DNA from: Clostridia bacterium | GTDB lineage: Bacteria > Bacillota > Clostridia > Peptostreptococcales > Acidaminobacteraceae | Assembly (NCBI GenBank): GCA_018399635.1 | Contig: JAGYOH010000004.1 | Location: forward strand, 95,428 to 159,427 | Reading direction: 5' to 3' | Length of the DNA: 64,000 nucleotides | Shown here: positions 7,287-15,844 of the stretch, piece by piece | Layout of the letters: each line of letters starts with the position of its first letter | How positions within the stretch are numbered: position 1 is the stretch's first letter | The notes under the pieces: generated by a model | Databases searched by the model: none | Told to the model about the DNA's origin: nothing | What the model saw: the letters and a program-made list of their open reading frames with translations, nothing else | Program-made: the position numbers and the translations under genes

Positions 7287-9344
7287 ATGACAGAGCAATT
7301 TTTCAACCGGGAACTGAGCTGGCTCAGTTTCAACGAGAGAGTCTTGATGGAGGGAAGGGACCGGTCCCTTCCCCTTCTGGAGCGTCTGAAATTCAGCGGC
7401 ATCTTTTCCAACAACCTGGATGAATTCTTCATGGTGAGGGTGGGATCCATCAAGGAGCAGATCCGGGCAGGCTACAGCGAGAAGGATTCCTCGGGGGACC
7501 ATCCTGAAACCGTCTATCAGAAAATCGTGGACAAGGTGAAGGCACTCATCCTCCTCCAGGAAGCCATCACAGGGGAGTGTCTTATGGACCTGGCCGACCA
7601 GGGGGTTGAAATATGCGGATGCAGTGAAAAATCAATGGATTTTCAGGCTCAATTCCATCAGTTCTTCAATGCCCAGATCTATCCGGTGCTCACCCCCATG
7701 GCGGTGGACTTTTCAAGGCCCTTCCCCCATATTTCAGGCAAGGCCCTCTATATCGCCGCAAAAATCAGGGTGGGGGACAAGCCCCAGCTGGCCATCCTCC
7801 AGGTGCCCCAGATCCTGTCCCGGATGGTGCCCTTCAAACGGGAGAACAAGACCTGTTACGTCTTGCTCGAGAACATCATTCTCAGCCACCTCGACCAGCT
7901 TTTTCCGGGCTATGGGGTGGAGAGTGCCGGGATTTTCAGAATCACCCGCAACGCCGACATGGAGTTGATCCAGGACGTGGCGGAGGACCTGCTCATGGTC
8001 ATCGAGGAGGCGGTCAAAAAAAGAAAATGGGGGGAGGTCATCCGTCTGGAGGTGAAGGCGGGGATGGACCCCTGGATCCTCGAGGTCCTGCAGTCCGCCC
8101 TTTCGGTGAAGGACAATGAAATCTACCGGATATCCGGGATGATGGCCCTGACCCATTGGCTTTCCTTCGATCCGCCCATCGGCAAGACCGCCCTGGCCCG
8201 GCCCCGCTATAAACCCAGAAAACTCCCCTACATGGTGAAGGGGAATATTTTCAAGTTGATCAAGGAGGGGGATATCTTTGTCCATCACCCCTATGAATCC
8301 TTTGATCTGGTGGTGGACCTGGTCAAAAAGGCCAGTGAAGATCCCAAGGTCCTGGCCATCAAGCAGACCCTCTACCGGGTGAGCGGGGATTCCCCCATCA
8401 TCAAGGCCCTGGAGGGGGCGGTGGAGCGGGGCAAGCAGGTGACGGTCCTGGTAGAGCTCATGGCCCGCTTCGATGAGGAGAACAACATCTCCTGGGCCAA
8501 GCGCCTGGAGAAAAAGGGCGTGAACGTGATCTACGGCCTCGTGGGCTACAAGACCCATTCCAAAATCACCCTCATCGTCCGCAAGGAGATGAAGGACATC
8601 CGCAGATACGTCCACCTGGCTACGGGAAACTACAACAACAGCACCGCCAAGCTCTATACCGACATGGGGTATTTCACCTGCAAGGAACACTACGGATCTG
8701 ATGCTTCCCAGTTCTTCAACATGATTTCAGGGTTTTCCAATGAGGTGAAGACCCACCTTTTGACCGTGGCTCCCTATCATTTGAGAGAAAAGTTCTATGG
8801 GCTGATCCAGCGGGAAATCGACCTGGCCAAGGCCGGCAAAAAGGCCCGGATCGTGGCCAAGATGAATGCCCTGGTGGATGACGGCATGGTGGAAAAACTC
8901 TATGAAGCCTCCCGGGCCGGGGTCGGGATCCAGCTCATCATCCGGGGAATCTGCACCCTGGTTCCCGGGGTGAAGGGGCAGAGCGAGCATATTGAGGTCA
9001 AGAGCATCATCGGTGAATTTCTGGAGCATTCCCGGATCTATTACTTCGAAAACGGCGGCAGGGGTGAGATTTATCTGTCAAGCGCCGACTGGATGACCCG
9101 CAATCTCAACCGCCGGATCGAGCTCCTCTTTCCGGTGGAGGACCGGATGGTCCTCAAAAGAATCCGGCTCATCCTGGACCTGTATCTCAAGGACAATGTG
9201 AAGTCATGGACCCTGGGATCCGACGGAACCTATCGCAAGCTTCCCCTCAAGGATGACAAACAGGTCTGGGCCCATGAAATTCTCAAGAATCTCGACTACA
9301 GGGACAATGAAAGCTTCATTGCCAATCTCAAGGAAAGAATGTGA
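7287..9344 (+). CDS. ppk1: Polyphosphate kinase 1
   Basis: A 685-residue PPK1. The N-terminal domain begins FFNRELSWLSFNERVL and contains NNLDEFFMVRVG. The middle holds the PPK1 head domain, and the C-terminal phospholipase-D-like half carries the catalytic His region (VGYKTHSKITLIVRKE, with the autophosphorylated His in KTHSK) and RYVHLATGNYN. PPK1 reversibly polymerises the gamma-phosphate of ATP into polyphosphate at the membrane. ATG 7287 starts one base after the upstream TAG. It lies between two Ppx/GppA genes, and the coding regions touch or overlap, so synthesis and degradation are co-transcribed. The length is normal for the family. Confidence 0.95.
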   Translation: MTEQFFNRELSWLSFNERVLMEGRDRSLPLLERLKFSGIFSNNLDEFFMVRVGSIKEQIRAGYSEKDSSGDHPETVYQKIVDKVKALILLQEAITGECLMDLADQGVEICGCSEKSMDFQAQFHQFFNAQIYPVLTPMAVDFSRPFPHISGKALYIAAKIRVGDKPQLAILQVPQILSRMVPFKRENKTCYVLLENIILSHLDQLFPGYGVESAGIFRITRNADMELIQDVAEDLLMVIEEAVKKRKWGEVIRLEVKAGMDPWILEVLQSALSVKDNEIYRISGMMALTHWLSFDPPIGKTALARPRYKPRKLPYMVKGNIFKLIKEGDIFVHHPYESFDLVVDLVKKASEDPKVLAIKQTLYRVSGDSPIIKALEGAVERGKQVTVLVELMARFDEENNISWAKRLEKKGVNVIYGLVGYKTHSKITLIVRKEMKDIRRYVHLATGNYNNSTAKLYTDMGYFTCKEHYGSDASQFFNMISGFSNEVKTHLLTVAPYHLREKFYGLIQREIDLAKAGKKARIVAKMNALVDDGMVEKLYEASRAGVGIQLIIRGICTLVPGVKGQSEHIEVKSIIGEFLEHSRIYYFENGGRGEIYLSSADWMTRNLNRRIELLFPVEDRMVLKRIRLILDLYLKDNVKSWTLGSDGTYRKLPLKDDKQVWAHEILKNLDYRDNESFIANLKERM

Positions 9345-9348
9345 TGCT

Positions 9349-10875
9349 TTGAATCAAAAAATCGCCATCATCGACCTGGGTTCCAACTCCGTCAGGATGA
9401 ATCTGATGGCCGTCAATGAAGCCGGAGGATACGGGATTCACGACTCCGCCAAGGAGATGGTCCGCCTGAGCGAGGGGCTGGAGAAGGACCATCTTCTCAA
9501 GCCCGAGCCCATGGCGCGGACCATCAAGGCCTTGAAATATTTCAAGAAGCTGATCGAGATCAACGGCATCGAGGAGGTCCACGGACTTTCCACCGCCGCC
9601 GTCCGCCAGGCGGAAAATCGCAATGAATTCATCCGGAAGGTCAAGGAGGAGGTAGGCTTTGATCTGAGGATTCTCAGTGGTGAGGAGGAGGCTTATTTCG
9701 ACTACCTGGGGGTCATCAACGCCATGGATATCGAGGACGCCCTCCTCATCGACATCGGCGGGGCTTCCACGGAAATCATCTGGGTCAAGAACCGGGAACT
9801 CATGGAATCAGTGAGTCTGCCCTATGGCTCCGTGACCCTGACGGACCGATTCAGAGACGTCAAGGGCACCCGCCGGCGGCAAAGGCGGGCGGAGGCCTTC
9901 ATGAAGAAGGAAATCAAAGCCCTTGGCTGGATCAAGAAAACCCGCAAGCTGCCCATCGTCGGCCTGGGGGGCACCATCAGGGCCCTGGGCAAGGTGGACC
10001 GCAACCGCAATGACTTTCCCATCAGAAACCTGCACGACTACCGCATGAGGGCCTGGGAGGTTGAGGAGATTTTTGACTTGATTCTGACCACGGAGGAAAA
10101 GAATCTCTCGGATATCGAGGGGATCAACTCGAAAAGGGCCGATGTCATCGCCCTGGGACTGATGCCCCTCAAGGCCCTCTTCGACGTGGTGAAATCAGAG
10201 GAAATGAGAATCAGCGGCCACGGCCTCAGAGACGGTTTTTTTTTCAAAACCTACTTTGAAAGCAGGCAGTGGCCCCTGATGGTCCAGGATGTTCTGGAAC
10301 ACAGCTGCAACAACCTGATCAGACGTTACGGCGTCCAGCAGGAACACGCCCATCAGGTGAAAAACATCGCTCTCTCCCTCTTTGACCAGACCGGGCCCCT
10401 GCACGATTTCGACCGTCACCACCGCCGGATTCTGGAGGTGGCCTCCCTCCTCCATGATATCGGCATGCACATCGATTACTACGACCACCACATCCACGGC
10501 ATGTATCTGCTCCTTTACGGCAAGATCCACGGCCTGAGCAACTTCGAGCAGATCGCCGTGGCCTATCTCGTGGGGAATCACCGCCGGGAGGGAATCAAAA
10601 ATCCCCTGGAGGAATACCGGGGCATTTTTGGGGACAAGGACCGGTCGGCAATGGACAGACTGGTGATTTTTTTGAAAATGGCGGAGCAACTGGACCGGTC
10701 GGTGAGCAGCAGTGTGAAGAACATCAAGGTCACGATTGACAAGGAGACTGTGACCCTGGCTCTTTTCGGGGCGGAATATCCCGAACTGGATATTCTCTCA
10801 GCCCTCTACTACGGGCCTCTTTTCAAAAAGCAGTTCAACCGGGGACTCATAATCACCTACGCCGGCCTGGTGTAG
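9349..10875 (+). CDS. ppx: Ppx/GppA-family exopolyphosphatase with C-terminal HD domain (second copy)
   Basis: A 508-residue Ppx/GppA protein. The N-terminus has IAIIDLGSNSVRMNL (phosphate-binding loop 1), LSTAAVRQAENR, the second loop LIDIGGASTEIIW, and GLGGTIRAL. The C-terminal region has an HD signature (SLLHDIGMHIDYYDHHIHG). All core motifs of an active exopolyphosphatase or pppGpp phosphatase are present. The start is set at TTG 9349-9351, since translation from there begins exactly at the conserved N-terminus, with AAGGAAAG 11 bases upstream inside the end of ppk1. Upstream in-frame ATGs would extend deep into ppk1. It closes the polyphosphate operon and is followed by a strong terminator. 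Confidence 0.9.
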   Translation: MNQKIAIIDLGSNSVRMNLMAVNEAGGYGIHDSAKEMVRLSEGLEKDHLLKPEPMARTIKALKYFKKLIEINGIEEVHGLSTAAVRQAENRNEFIRKVKEEVGFDLRILSGEEEAYFDYLGVINAMDIEDALLIDIGGASTEIIWVKNRELMESVSLPYGSVTLTDRFRDVKGTRRRQRRAEAFMKKEIKALGWIKKTRKLPIVGLGGTIRALGKVDRNRNDFPIRNLHDYRMRAWEVEEIFDLILTTEEKNLSDIEGINSKRADVIALGLMPLKALFDVVKSEEMRISGHGLRDGFFFKTYFESRQWPLMVQDVLEHSCNNLIRRYGVQQEHAHQVKNIALSLFDQTGPLHDFDRHHRRILEVASLLHDIGMHIDYYDHHIHGMYLLLYGKIHGLSNFEQIAVAYLVGNHRREGIKNPLEEYRGIFGDKDRSAMDRLVIFLKMAEQLDRSVSSSVKNIKVTIDKETVTLALFGAEYPELDILSALYYGPLFKKQFNRGLIITYAGLV

Positions 10876-10885
10876 GCTCAAAAAA

Positions 10886-10921
10886 AGAAAAGGTTTCCAT
10901 TTGAACCATGGAAACCTTTTT
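10886..10921. terminator. Bidirectional terminator between ppx and tRNA-Leu
   Basis: A 13-bp perfect stem, AAAAGGTTTCCAT with ATGGAAACCTTTT, around a 7-base loop. T-runs occur on both sides (TTTTT on plus; CTTTTTTT on minus), so it serves both the polyphosphate operon and the converging tRNA gene. Confidence 0.92.
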
Positions 10922-10924
10922 GAT

Positions 10925-11012
10925 TGGTGCCGAAGGCAGGACTCGAACCTGTACGAACATAATGTTCACTAGAACCTGAATCTAGCGCGTCTGCCAATTC
11001 CGCCACTCCGGC
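10925..11012 (-). tRNA. tRNA-Leu, anticodon CAG, CCA encoded
   Basis: The reverse strand reads GCCGGAG at the 5' end and CTTCGGC-A-CCA at the 3' end, a 7-bp acceptor stem with one G-U pair. The anticodon loop is TTCAGGT on the stem CTAGA/TCTAG, giving anticodon CAG (leucine, codon CUG). A long variable arm (GAACATTATGTTC) is typical of class II tRNA-Leu. The T arm contains GGTTCGAGTCC. CCA is encoded in the DNA. Confidence 0.96.
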
Positions 11013-11025
11013 TTGTCTAGTTATC

Positions 11026-11054
11026 ATTCTAATGAATTCTTCGGGATATTTCAA
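11026..11054 (-). promoter_or_regulatory. Promoter of tRNA-Leu
   Basis: On the minus strand TTGAAA (11054-11049), a 17-base spacer and TAGAAT (11031-11026). Transcription would start about 7 bases before the tRNA 5' end. Confidence 0.75.
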
Positions 11055-11203
11055 GATATTTCGTCAATAATTCTTCAAGTTTCTCAAAAAAACACCAGAT
11101 TTTTTTATCTGGGCGAAAAAGAATGATAAAATAATTAGGAAGAGTGGCATAAGCAATGAGCCGTCTCAGTCAAAGATTATCAACTCAAGGAGGAATGTAA
11201 CCC

Positions 11204-12685
11204 GTGGAAGGCAATATGACCAAAATCATCGTGTTGTCGATCTACCTGATCGGCATGATTTATGTAGGCTTCATTTATTATCGGCGAACCTCGGATTTTT
11301 CAGATTATGTCCTGGGGGGGAGAAAACTCGGAAGCTGGACGGCGGCCCTGTCCGCCCAGGCCTCGGACATGAGCGGCTGGCTGCTCATCGGACTGCCGGG
11401 GGCCGCCTATCTGGCGGGACTCGAGGCCGCCTGGATCGCCATCGGTCTCGGCATCGGGACCTATATCAACTGGAAGGTGGTGGCCAGAAGGCTCCGCAGC
11501 TATACGGAAATCGCCGGGGACGCCCTTACCCTCTCGGATTATTTTGAGAACCGGTTCAGAGACCACACCCATATCCTCAGACTGGTATCCTCCCTGGTGA
11601 TCATCGTCTTTTTTGCCGTCTATACCTCGGCGCAGTTTTCGGCGGGAGCCAAGCTTTTCGAAACCCTGATGGGGATTGATTACACCGTGGCTTTGATCCT
11701 GGGCAGTCTGGTGATCATCGCCTATACCTTTTTAGGCGGATTCATGGCGGTTTCCTTCACCGACTTCATTCAGGGCATGCTGATGTTCTTCGCCCTGATC
11801 GTCGTGCCCTTTGTGATTCTGGGGGAACTCGGCGGCTGGACCAGCGCCATGACCGCCCTCGATGGCGTGGCTCCCAACTACATGAACCTCATCCGGGCGA
11901 CGGAGGGTGGCGGTGTGCTCCCGGTCATCGCCATTGTTTCCAATCTGGCCTGGGGCCTGGGCTATTTCGGCCAGCCCCATATCCTGGCCCGGTTCATGGC
12001 CGTCAAGCGTACGGAGGACATCAAAAAAGCCCGATGGATCGCCATGGTCTGGGTCTCCGTCACCCTGGCGGCGGCGGTGGTCATCGGTATCCTGGGCAGG
12101 GTGTATCTGCCGGGCATCCCGGATCCGGAGAAGATTTTCATGCTCAGTGTGGACGTACTCTTTGTTCCGGTCATCGCCGGTGTGCTCCTGGCGGCCATTC
12201 TTGCGGCCAGCATGAGTACGGCGGATTCCCAGCTGCTGGTGACGGCTTCCTCGATTTCAGAGGACATTTACAAAAAGTACATTAATAAGGACGCCACGGA
12301 TCAGGAGATGATCAAGGTGGGCCGACTGGCCGTGGTGGGTATCGCCCTGGTGGCCATGGGCATCGCTCTGGATCCCGACAGCTCGGTCTTCAGCCTGGTT
12401 TCCTATGCCTGGGCCGGTCTTGGGGCCTCCTTCGGGCCTGTCATCCTGGCTTCTCTCTTCTGGCGAAGGACCAACAAGTGGGGGGCCATCGCCGGCATGA
12501 TCACCGGCGCCGTCGGGGTGGTGGGCTGGACCCGGCTGGCCGGGATATCCGATGCCGCCATCTTCGGCCTTTATGAAATCGTTCCCGCCTTTTTGCTGTC
12601 CGGGCTGGCGATTTACGCCGTATCCCTCTTGACCGAGGCACCCGAAGCGGAGATTCTTGCCGAATACGACCGCATGGCGGGATGA
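11204..12685 (+). CDS. putP: Sodium/proline symporter
   Basis: A 493-residue SSS-family symporter with about 13 membrane helices. The N-terminus carries the family block SDYVLGGRKLGSW and LSAQASDMSGWLLIGLPG (Ser/Asp/Gly residues of the Na+ and proline sites in PutP). FLGGFMAVSFTDFIQG and the late SMSTADSQLL block (second Na+-site region) also match PutP. It should import proline with Na+, fitting an amino-acid fermenter. The start is GTG 11204, ten bases after AAGGAGG. ATG 11216 is an alternative. A weak extended -10 (TGATAAAAT, near 11124-11132) is the best promoter candidate. It is a single-gene unit ended by the 12690-12727 terminator. Confidence 0.93.
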   Translation: MEGNMTKIIVLSIYLIGMIYVGFIYYRRTSDFSDYVLGGRKLGSWTAALSAQASDMSGWLLIGLPGAAYLAGLEAAWIAIGLGIGTYINWKVVARRLRSYTEIAGDALTLSDYFENRFRDHTHILRLVSSLVIIVFFAVYTSAQFSAGAKLFETLMGIDYTVALILGSLVIIAYTFLGGFMAVSFTDFIQGMLMFFALIVVPFVILGELGGWTSAMTALDGVAPNYMNLIRATEGGGVLPVIAIVSNLAWGLGYFGQPHILARFMAVKRTEDIKKARWIAMVWVSVTLAAAVVIGILGRVYLPGIPDPEKIFMLSVDVLFVPVIAGVLLAAILAASMSTADSQLLVTASSISEDIYKKYINKDATDQEMIKVGRLAVVGIALVAMGIALDPDSSVFSLVSYAWAGLGASFGPVILASLFWRRTNKWGAIAGMITGAVGVVGWTRLAGISDAAIFGLYEIVPAFLLSGLAIYAVSLLTEAPEAEILAEYDRMAG

Positions 12686-12689
12686 AGCG

Positions 12690-12727
12690 AAAAGAAAGGA
12701 ACTCCTTAAAGGGGGTTCCTTTCTTGT
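12690..12727. terminator. Convergent terminator of putP and the uracil-DNA glycosylase gene
   Basis: AAGAAAGGAACTCC pairs with GGGGTTCCTTTCTT. The stem includes the stop codon of the minus-strand gene (12706-12708). The U-tract is moderate on both strands. Confidence 0.75.
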
Positions 12728-13281
12728 GACGCCAGGAGATCGAGTTGTTTTTTCAGGATCTTGAAATCCTCCCAGGCGGCCTTCTTGTAGGCGGGGTTTC
12801 TCAGGAGGGCGGCGGGGTGGAAGGTTCCCATGAAAAGGGTGTCGCCCTTTGTGACCCACTGCCCGTGATTTTTTGTGATCTTGAAATCAGGGTGAATCAG
12901 GGTGGTGGCGGCGATTCTTCCCAGGGCCACCACGATTCTGGGGTTCAGGGCCTTGAACTGGGACCGGAGGTAGGGCAGACAGGCCTCTCTTTCCTCGGGG
13001 CTGGGATCCCGGTTGTCCGGGGGTCGGCATTTCACGATATTGGTGATATAGACGGTCTCCCGGGGAATTTCGGCGGCCTCCAGGATACGGCTCAGCAGGG
13101 CGCCCGACTTGCCTACAAAGGGGACCCCCTTGAGGTCCTCCTCCTCTCCGGGGGCTTCCCCCACAAAAAGCACGGTGGGATTGGCGGGGCCCTCTCCAAA
13201 GACACTGTGGGTACGGGTGTCGCTCAAGGGGCATTTTTTGCAGATTCTCACAAGCTGTTCCAGGGTATCGAGGGTTTGCAT
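12706..13281 (-). CDS. Family 4 uracil-DNA glycosylase (Fe-S)
   Basis: A 191-residue type-4 UDG. Four cysteines expected to hold the 4Fe-4S cluster are at residues 14 and 17 (CKKC), 85 (IVKCRPP) and 101 (REACLPY). The active-site block GEAPGEEED is at 41-49, followed by GVPFVGKSG, and the C-terminal catalytic motif is in TFHPAALLRNP. It removes uracil from DNA after cytosine deamination and starts base-excision repair. ATG 13279-13281 is preceded by AGGAGG at 7 bases. It follows the GPH transporter gene by 11 bases on the same strand, so it is probably co-transcribed with it, with no evident functional link. Confidence 0.93.
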   Translation of the reverse strand: MQTLDTLEQLVRICKKCPLSDTRTHSVFGEGPANPTVLFVGEAPGEEEDLKGVPFVGKSGALLSRILEAAEIPRETVYITNIVKCRPPDNRDPSPEEREACLPYLRSQFKALNPRIVVALGRIAATTLIHPDFKITKNHGQWVTKGDTLFMGTFHPAALLRNPAYKKAAWEDFKILKKQLDLLASQERNPL

Positions 13282-13292
13282 CAGTGGGCCTC

Positions 13293-14672
13293 CTAAAGAT
13301 TTTTTTGAATGGATGCCAGGTGGTCCCGGGTGAGGGTGTACTTTTTAAAGGATTCTTTGGCCAGGGCCATGGCGCCGATGGTGCCCAGGGGAAGCATGAA
13401 ACCCAGGGCATAAAGGGTGAAGGGAGTCTGGGAGGGCAGGCTTGAATCAAAACCGATGAGATCGAGGAGGAGGCCGAAGAGGAAGATGCCCAGGGCCTGG
13501 GAAATCTTATAGCCGAAATTGAGCAGGCCGTAGTAGACGCCCTCGTTTCTCACCCCGTGGAGGTGTTCTTCGATGTCCACGGTGTCCGCCACCATGGAAA
13601 AGGGGATGGAGAAAAGACCGCTGCTTCCGAAGCCGACGATGATGGCGTAGACCAGCATGATGGTGTAGTGACCGGAGACGAAATCCTTGAAGACCACCAT
13701 GAAAAAGAGCAGGCTGCTGCCGAAGATGGCGATTTTCAAGCCGGAAATCACCACGTTCTTCTTGTCGAAGGTCTTGGCGATATGGACCCAGAAGGGTTGG
13801 AAGAGGATGCTCATCAGGAACTGCAGGCCGAAGATTACGGCGATTTCAACGTTGTTGAAGGCGAAGGTATAGGTGAAGACGTGAAGACCGATGGTGCCGA
13901 TGAGGGCTGCGGCAAGGTTGGTGAAGAGGTAGCCCAGCAGGACGGATCTGAACTGGTCCTCGCCGAAGGCGAATCGGATCCGGGTCATGAAGCGCTTGAA
14001 GTTGGGTTTTTCCTCCTTCTGGTCTCTGGTCAGGTATTTTCGAGTTGAAAAATAGGTGACCAGGCCGGTGAGGAGGGTCAGGGCAGAAATGGTCACGGCC
14101 ATGTTCCGGTAGGCCTTGGGATTGAGCTGTCCCAGGGGATAGGCCAGGGTGGGTCTGAAGAAGACCAGCATCCCGATTGCCGTGACGGAGAGGATGGACA
14201 GAATGAAGAAGACGGTCTTGACTCCCTGGATGGCACTGCGATGGTCGTAGTCCATGGTCATTTCCGCACCCAGGGCGTTGTAGGGGGTGGCATAGATGGT
14301 GATGAAGGTCTTGAGGGCCATGAGGATGATGAAAAGCCACAGGAATTTCGCCGCGGGACCCAGGGAGGGGTCCACGGTCCACATGGCGTAATTGCCCACC
14401 GTCATGAGTATCGTCCCCAGGAGGAGATACAGGTGGCGTTTTCCCAGGGGAGACCGGGTGTTGTCGGAGATGTAGCCCATCATGGGATCGCTCACCCCGT
14501 CCCAGAGCACGCTGAGGGACACCATGAGTCCGATCCATCCCCCGGGGAGTCTCAGGACCGCCGTGCCGTAGAAGATGAAATAGGAGGAAATCATCTGGGT
14601 GGTGAGACCGTATCCGTAAACCCCGATACCGTAGCCCAGCTGATGGGTGAAGGGAACCTTGATCTTTTGCAT
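13293..14672 (-). CDS. GPH-family (MelB-like) sugar:cation symporter
   Basis: A 459-residue MFS-type transporter of the glycoside-pentoside-hexuronide family with 12 predicted helices. Recognition is by the N-terminal LGYGIGVYGYGL, DGVSDPMMGYISDNTRSPLGKR (the helix 2-3 motif, with cation-site Asp residues as in MelB), YNALGAEMT in helix 4, and the RNEGVYYG block near helix 10. It should take up a glycoside, uronide or related solute with Na+ or H+. No glycosidase gene adjoins, so the substrate is open. ATG 14670-14672 has only a weak ribosome site (GGTGATTGC). It is upstream of the UDG gene. Confidence 0.88.
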   Translation of the reverse strand: MQKIKVPFTHQLGYGIGVYGYGLTTQMISSYFIFYGTAVLRLPGGWIGLMVSLSVLWDGVSDPMMGYISDNTRSPLGKRHLYLLLGTILMTVGNYAMWTVDPSLGPAAKFLWLFIILMALKTFITIYATPYNALGAEMTMDYDHRSAIQGVKTVFFILSILSVTAIGMLVFFRPTLAYPLGQLNPKAYRNMAVTISALTLLTGLVTYFSTRKYLTRDQKEEKPNFKRFMTRIRFAFGEDQFRSVLLGYLFTNLAAALIGTIGLHVFTYTFAFNNVEIAVIFGLQFLMSILFQPFWVHIAKTFDKKNVVISGLKIAIFGSSLLFFMVVFKDFVSGHYTIMLVYAIIVGFGSSGLFSIPFSMVADTVDIEEHLHGVRNEGVYYGLLNFGYKISQALGIFLFGLLLDLIGFDSSLPSQTPFTLYALGFMLPLGTIGAMALAKESFKKYTLTRDHLASIQKNL

Positions 14673-14797
14673 GCAATCACCATTTTCCTGAGATTTTAAA
14701 AGGGGGAATCTGTCAAGTGACTGGATTAATCCAGATAAATCCTTTATACTTGAGTTGAAGAGCCTAAGTCAAAGATTATTGAATGAAGGGGTAAATT

Positions 14798-15565
14798 ATG
14801 AATGAAGAAAAACGGATCGCCGTTTTAATCGATGCCGACAATGTTTCAGACAAGTACATTCGCTTTATTATTGATGAAATTTCCAACCACGGGACACCCA
14901 CCTACAAGAGGATCTACGGTGATTTCACCAGGACACAGATGACCTCCTGGAAACAGGTGCTCCTTAATCATTCTATCATACCGGTACAACAATATGCCTA
15001 CACCACGGGAAAAAATGCTTCCGACGCCGCCCTGATCATCGATGCCATGGACATTCTCTATTCCCAGAATGTCGACGGCTTCTGCATCGTTTCCAGCGAC
15101 AGTGATTTCACCAAGCTGGCGGCCCGCCTCAGGGAATCCGGGATGCTGGTGATCGGCATGGGAGAAAAAAAGACGCCCAAGCCCTTCATTGCCGCCTGTG
15201 AGCGGTTCAAATACCTTGAGGTGCTGGCTTCCATGGCGGACAAGTCCATGGCGGAAAAAACCGAGGAAACCAAGACCACCAAGGCCCAGCCGGTGGTGGA
15301 GGACAGCAAGAACGGCATGACGACCAAATCACAGCTGGTTGAAACCATCCGGACCATCATCAATGAAGTCTCTGACGAGGATGGATGGGCCTATCTCGGT
15401 GAAATCGGCAGCATTCTCAACAAGCGCTATCCTGATTTTGACACCAGGAACTACGGTTTCACCAAGCTGACCCCCTTCATGTCCTCCATGAAGAACTTTG
15501 AGGTCAGGTCGGTGAAAACCTCCAATCCCAATATCACCCTGAAGTATGTGAGGAACAAAAAATAA
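14798..15565 (+). CDS. NYN-domain (PIN-like nuclease fold) protein with C-terminal OST-HTH/LOTUS-like domain
   Basis: A 255-residue protein. Residues 1-150 are a NYN/LabA-type PIN-fold domain: VLIDADNVSD near the N-terminus, NASDAALIIDAMDIL and CIVSSDSDFTKLAARLRE supply the conserved acidic residues of a metal-dependent RNase site. After a Thr/Lys-rich linker (about 160-180) the C-terminus (LVETIRTIINEVSDEDGWAYL... to the end) matches the OST-HTH/LOTUS pattern thought to bind RNA. An RNA-processing or RNA-decay role is likely, but no bacterial substrate is known. ATG 14798 follows AAGGGG. It stands alone. The promoter of the next transcription unit begins just after its stop. Confidence 0.85.
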   Translation: MNEEKRIAVLIDADNVSDKYIRFIIDEISNHGTPTYKRIYGDFTRTQMTSWKQVLLNHSIIPVQQYAYTTGKNASDAALIIDAMDILYSQNVDGFCIVSSDSDFTKLAARLRESGMLVIGMGEKKTPKPFIAACERFKYLEVLASMADKSMAEKTEETKTTKAQPVVEDSKNGMTTKSQLVETIRTIINEVSDEDGWAYLGEIGSILNKRYPDFDTRNYGFTKLTPFMSSMKNFEVRSVKTSNPNITLKYVRNKK

Positions 15566-15568
15566 GTC

Positions 15569-15597
15569 TTGTGAAGCCCTCGGCACCGTGATACAAT
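15569..15597 (+). promoter_or_regulatory. Promoter of the glycine-riboswitch / ACT-UPF0210 operon
   Basis: TTGTGA (15569-15574), a 17-base spacer and TACAAT (15592-15597) with TGA in front (extended -10). The expected start is near 15604, leaving a leader of about 240 bases before the first ORF. Confidence 0.8.
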
Positions 15598-15661
15598 ATG
15601 AAAAAATCATATGGACCAGATGAAGGCAGTGGAAAAGCAGATTTTGACCGTTGTCGGATGG

Positions 15662-15750
15662 GACTCTGGAGAGACTCTTTAAGTAGAGCACCGAAGGGGA
15701 AAGCGTTCAAGTTTTCATGAACGTCAAACTCTCAGGTAAAAGGACAGAGA
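15662..15750 (+). ncRNA. Glycine riboswitch, single aptamer
   Basis: The aptamer core is clear: CTCTG-GAGAG at the 5' side, GCACCGAAGGGGAAAGC, a hairpin GCGTTCAAG...CATGAACGT, then AAACTCTCAGGTAAAAGGACAGAG. P1 is CTCTG 15664-15668 with CAGAG 15745-15749. I find no second aptamer upstream, so this is a singleton type, possibly with a vestigial 'ghost' partner downstream. It precedes two terminator-like hairpins and the ACT/UPF0210 genes, whereas the usual target, the glycine cleavage operon, has its own tandem riboswitch 29 kb away. Confidence 0.9.
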
Positions 15751-15780
15751 AAAGGGTTGGGTTCTGACAACCTTTTTTGC
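15751..15780 (+). terminator. First hairpin of the riboswitch expression platform
   Basis: AAAGGGTTG and CAACCTTTTTT pair around GGTTCTGA, followed by six T. TTCTG (15762-15766) in the loop region can also pair with the 3' strand of aptamer P1 (CAGAG), offering a way to couple ligand binding to hairpin formation. Confidence 0.65.
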
Positions 15781-15790
15781 CTGTTTGCCT

Positions 15791-15822
15791 GAGACTAGAA
15801 TCTAGTCTCATTTTATTTTTTT
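15791..15822 (+). terminator. Second terminator hairpin before the ACT-domain gene
   Basis: GAGACTA / TAGTCTC stem with a GAATC loop, followed by ATTTTATTTTTTT. It has the form of an intrinsic terminator and lies only 23 bases before the ATG, so full transcription of the operon requires read-through of both hairpins. Confidence 0.8.
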
Positions 15823-15844
15823 GACAAAAAAGGGAGGTCATAGT

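Noticed and set aside
5751..7502. A 583-codon open frame on the minus strand opposite the first ppx gene
   Set aside because: It is a low-complexity mirror of the coding strand with no ribosome site, and the plus strand carries clear Ppx motifs. Many similar long frames lie opposite other genes here (for example 37946-39367, 50464-51705) because of the codon bias.
11168..14780. AGTCAAAGATTAT found before both putP and the NYN gene
   Set aside because: A 13-base repeat is expected by chance many times in a 64-kb window, and the flanks do not match. No promoter consensus fits both sites.
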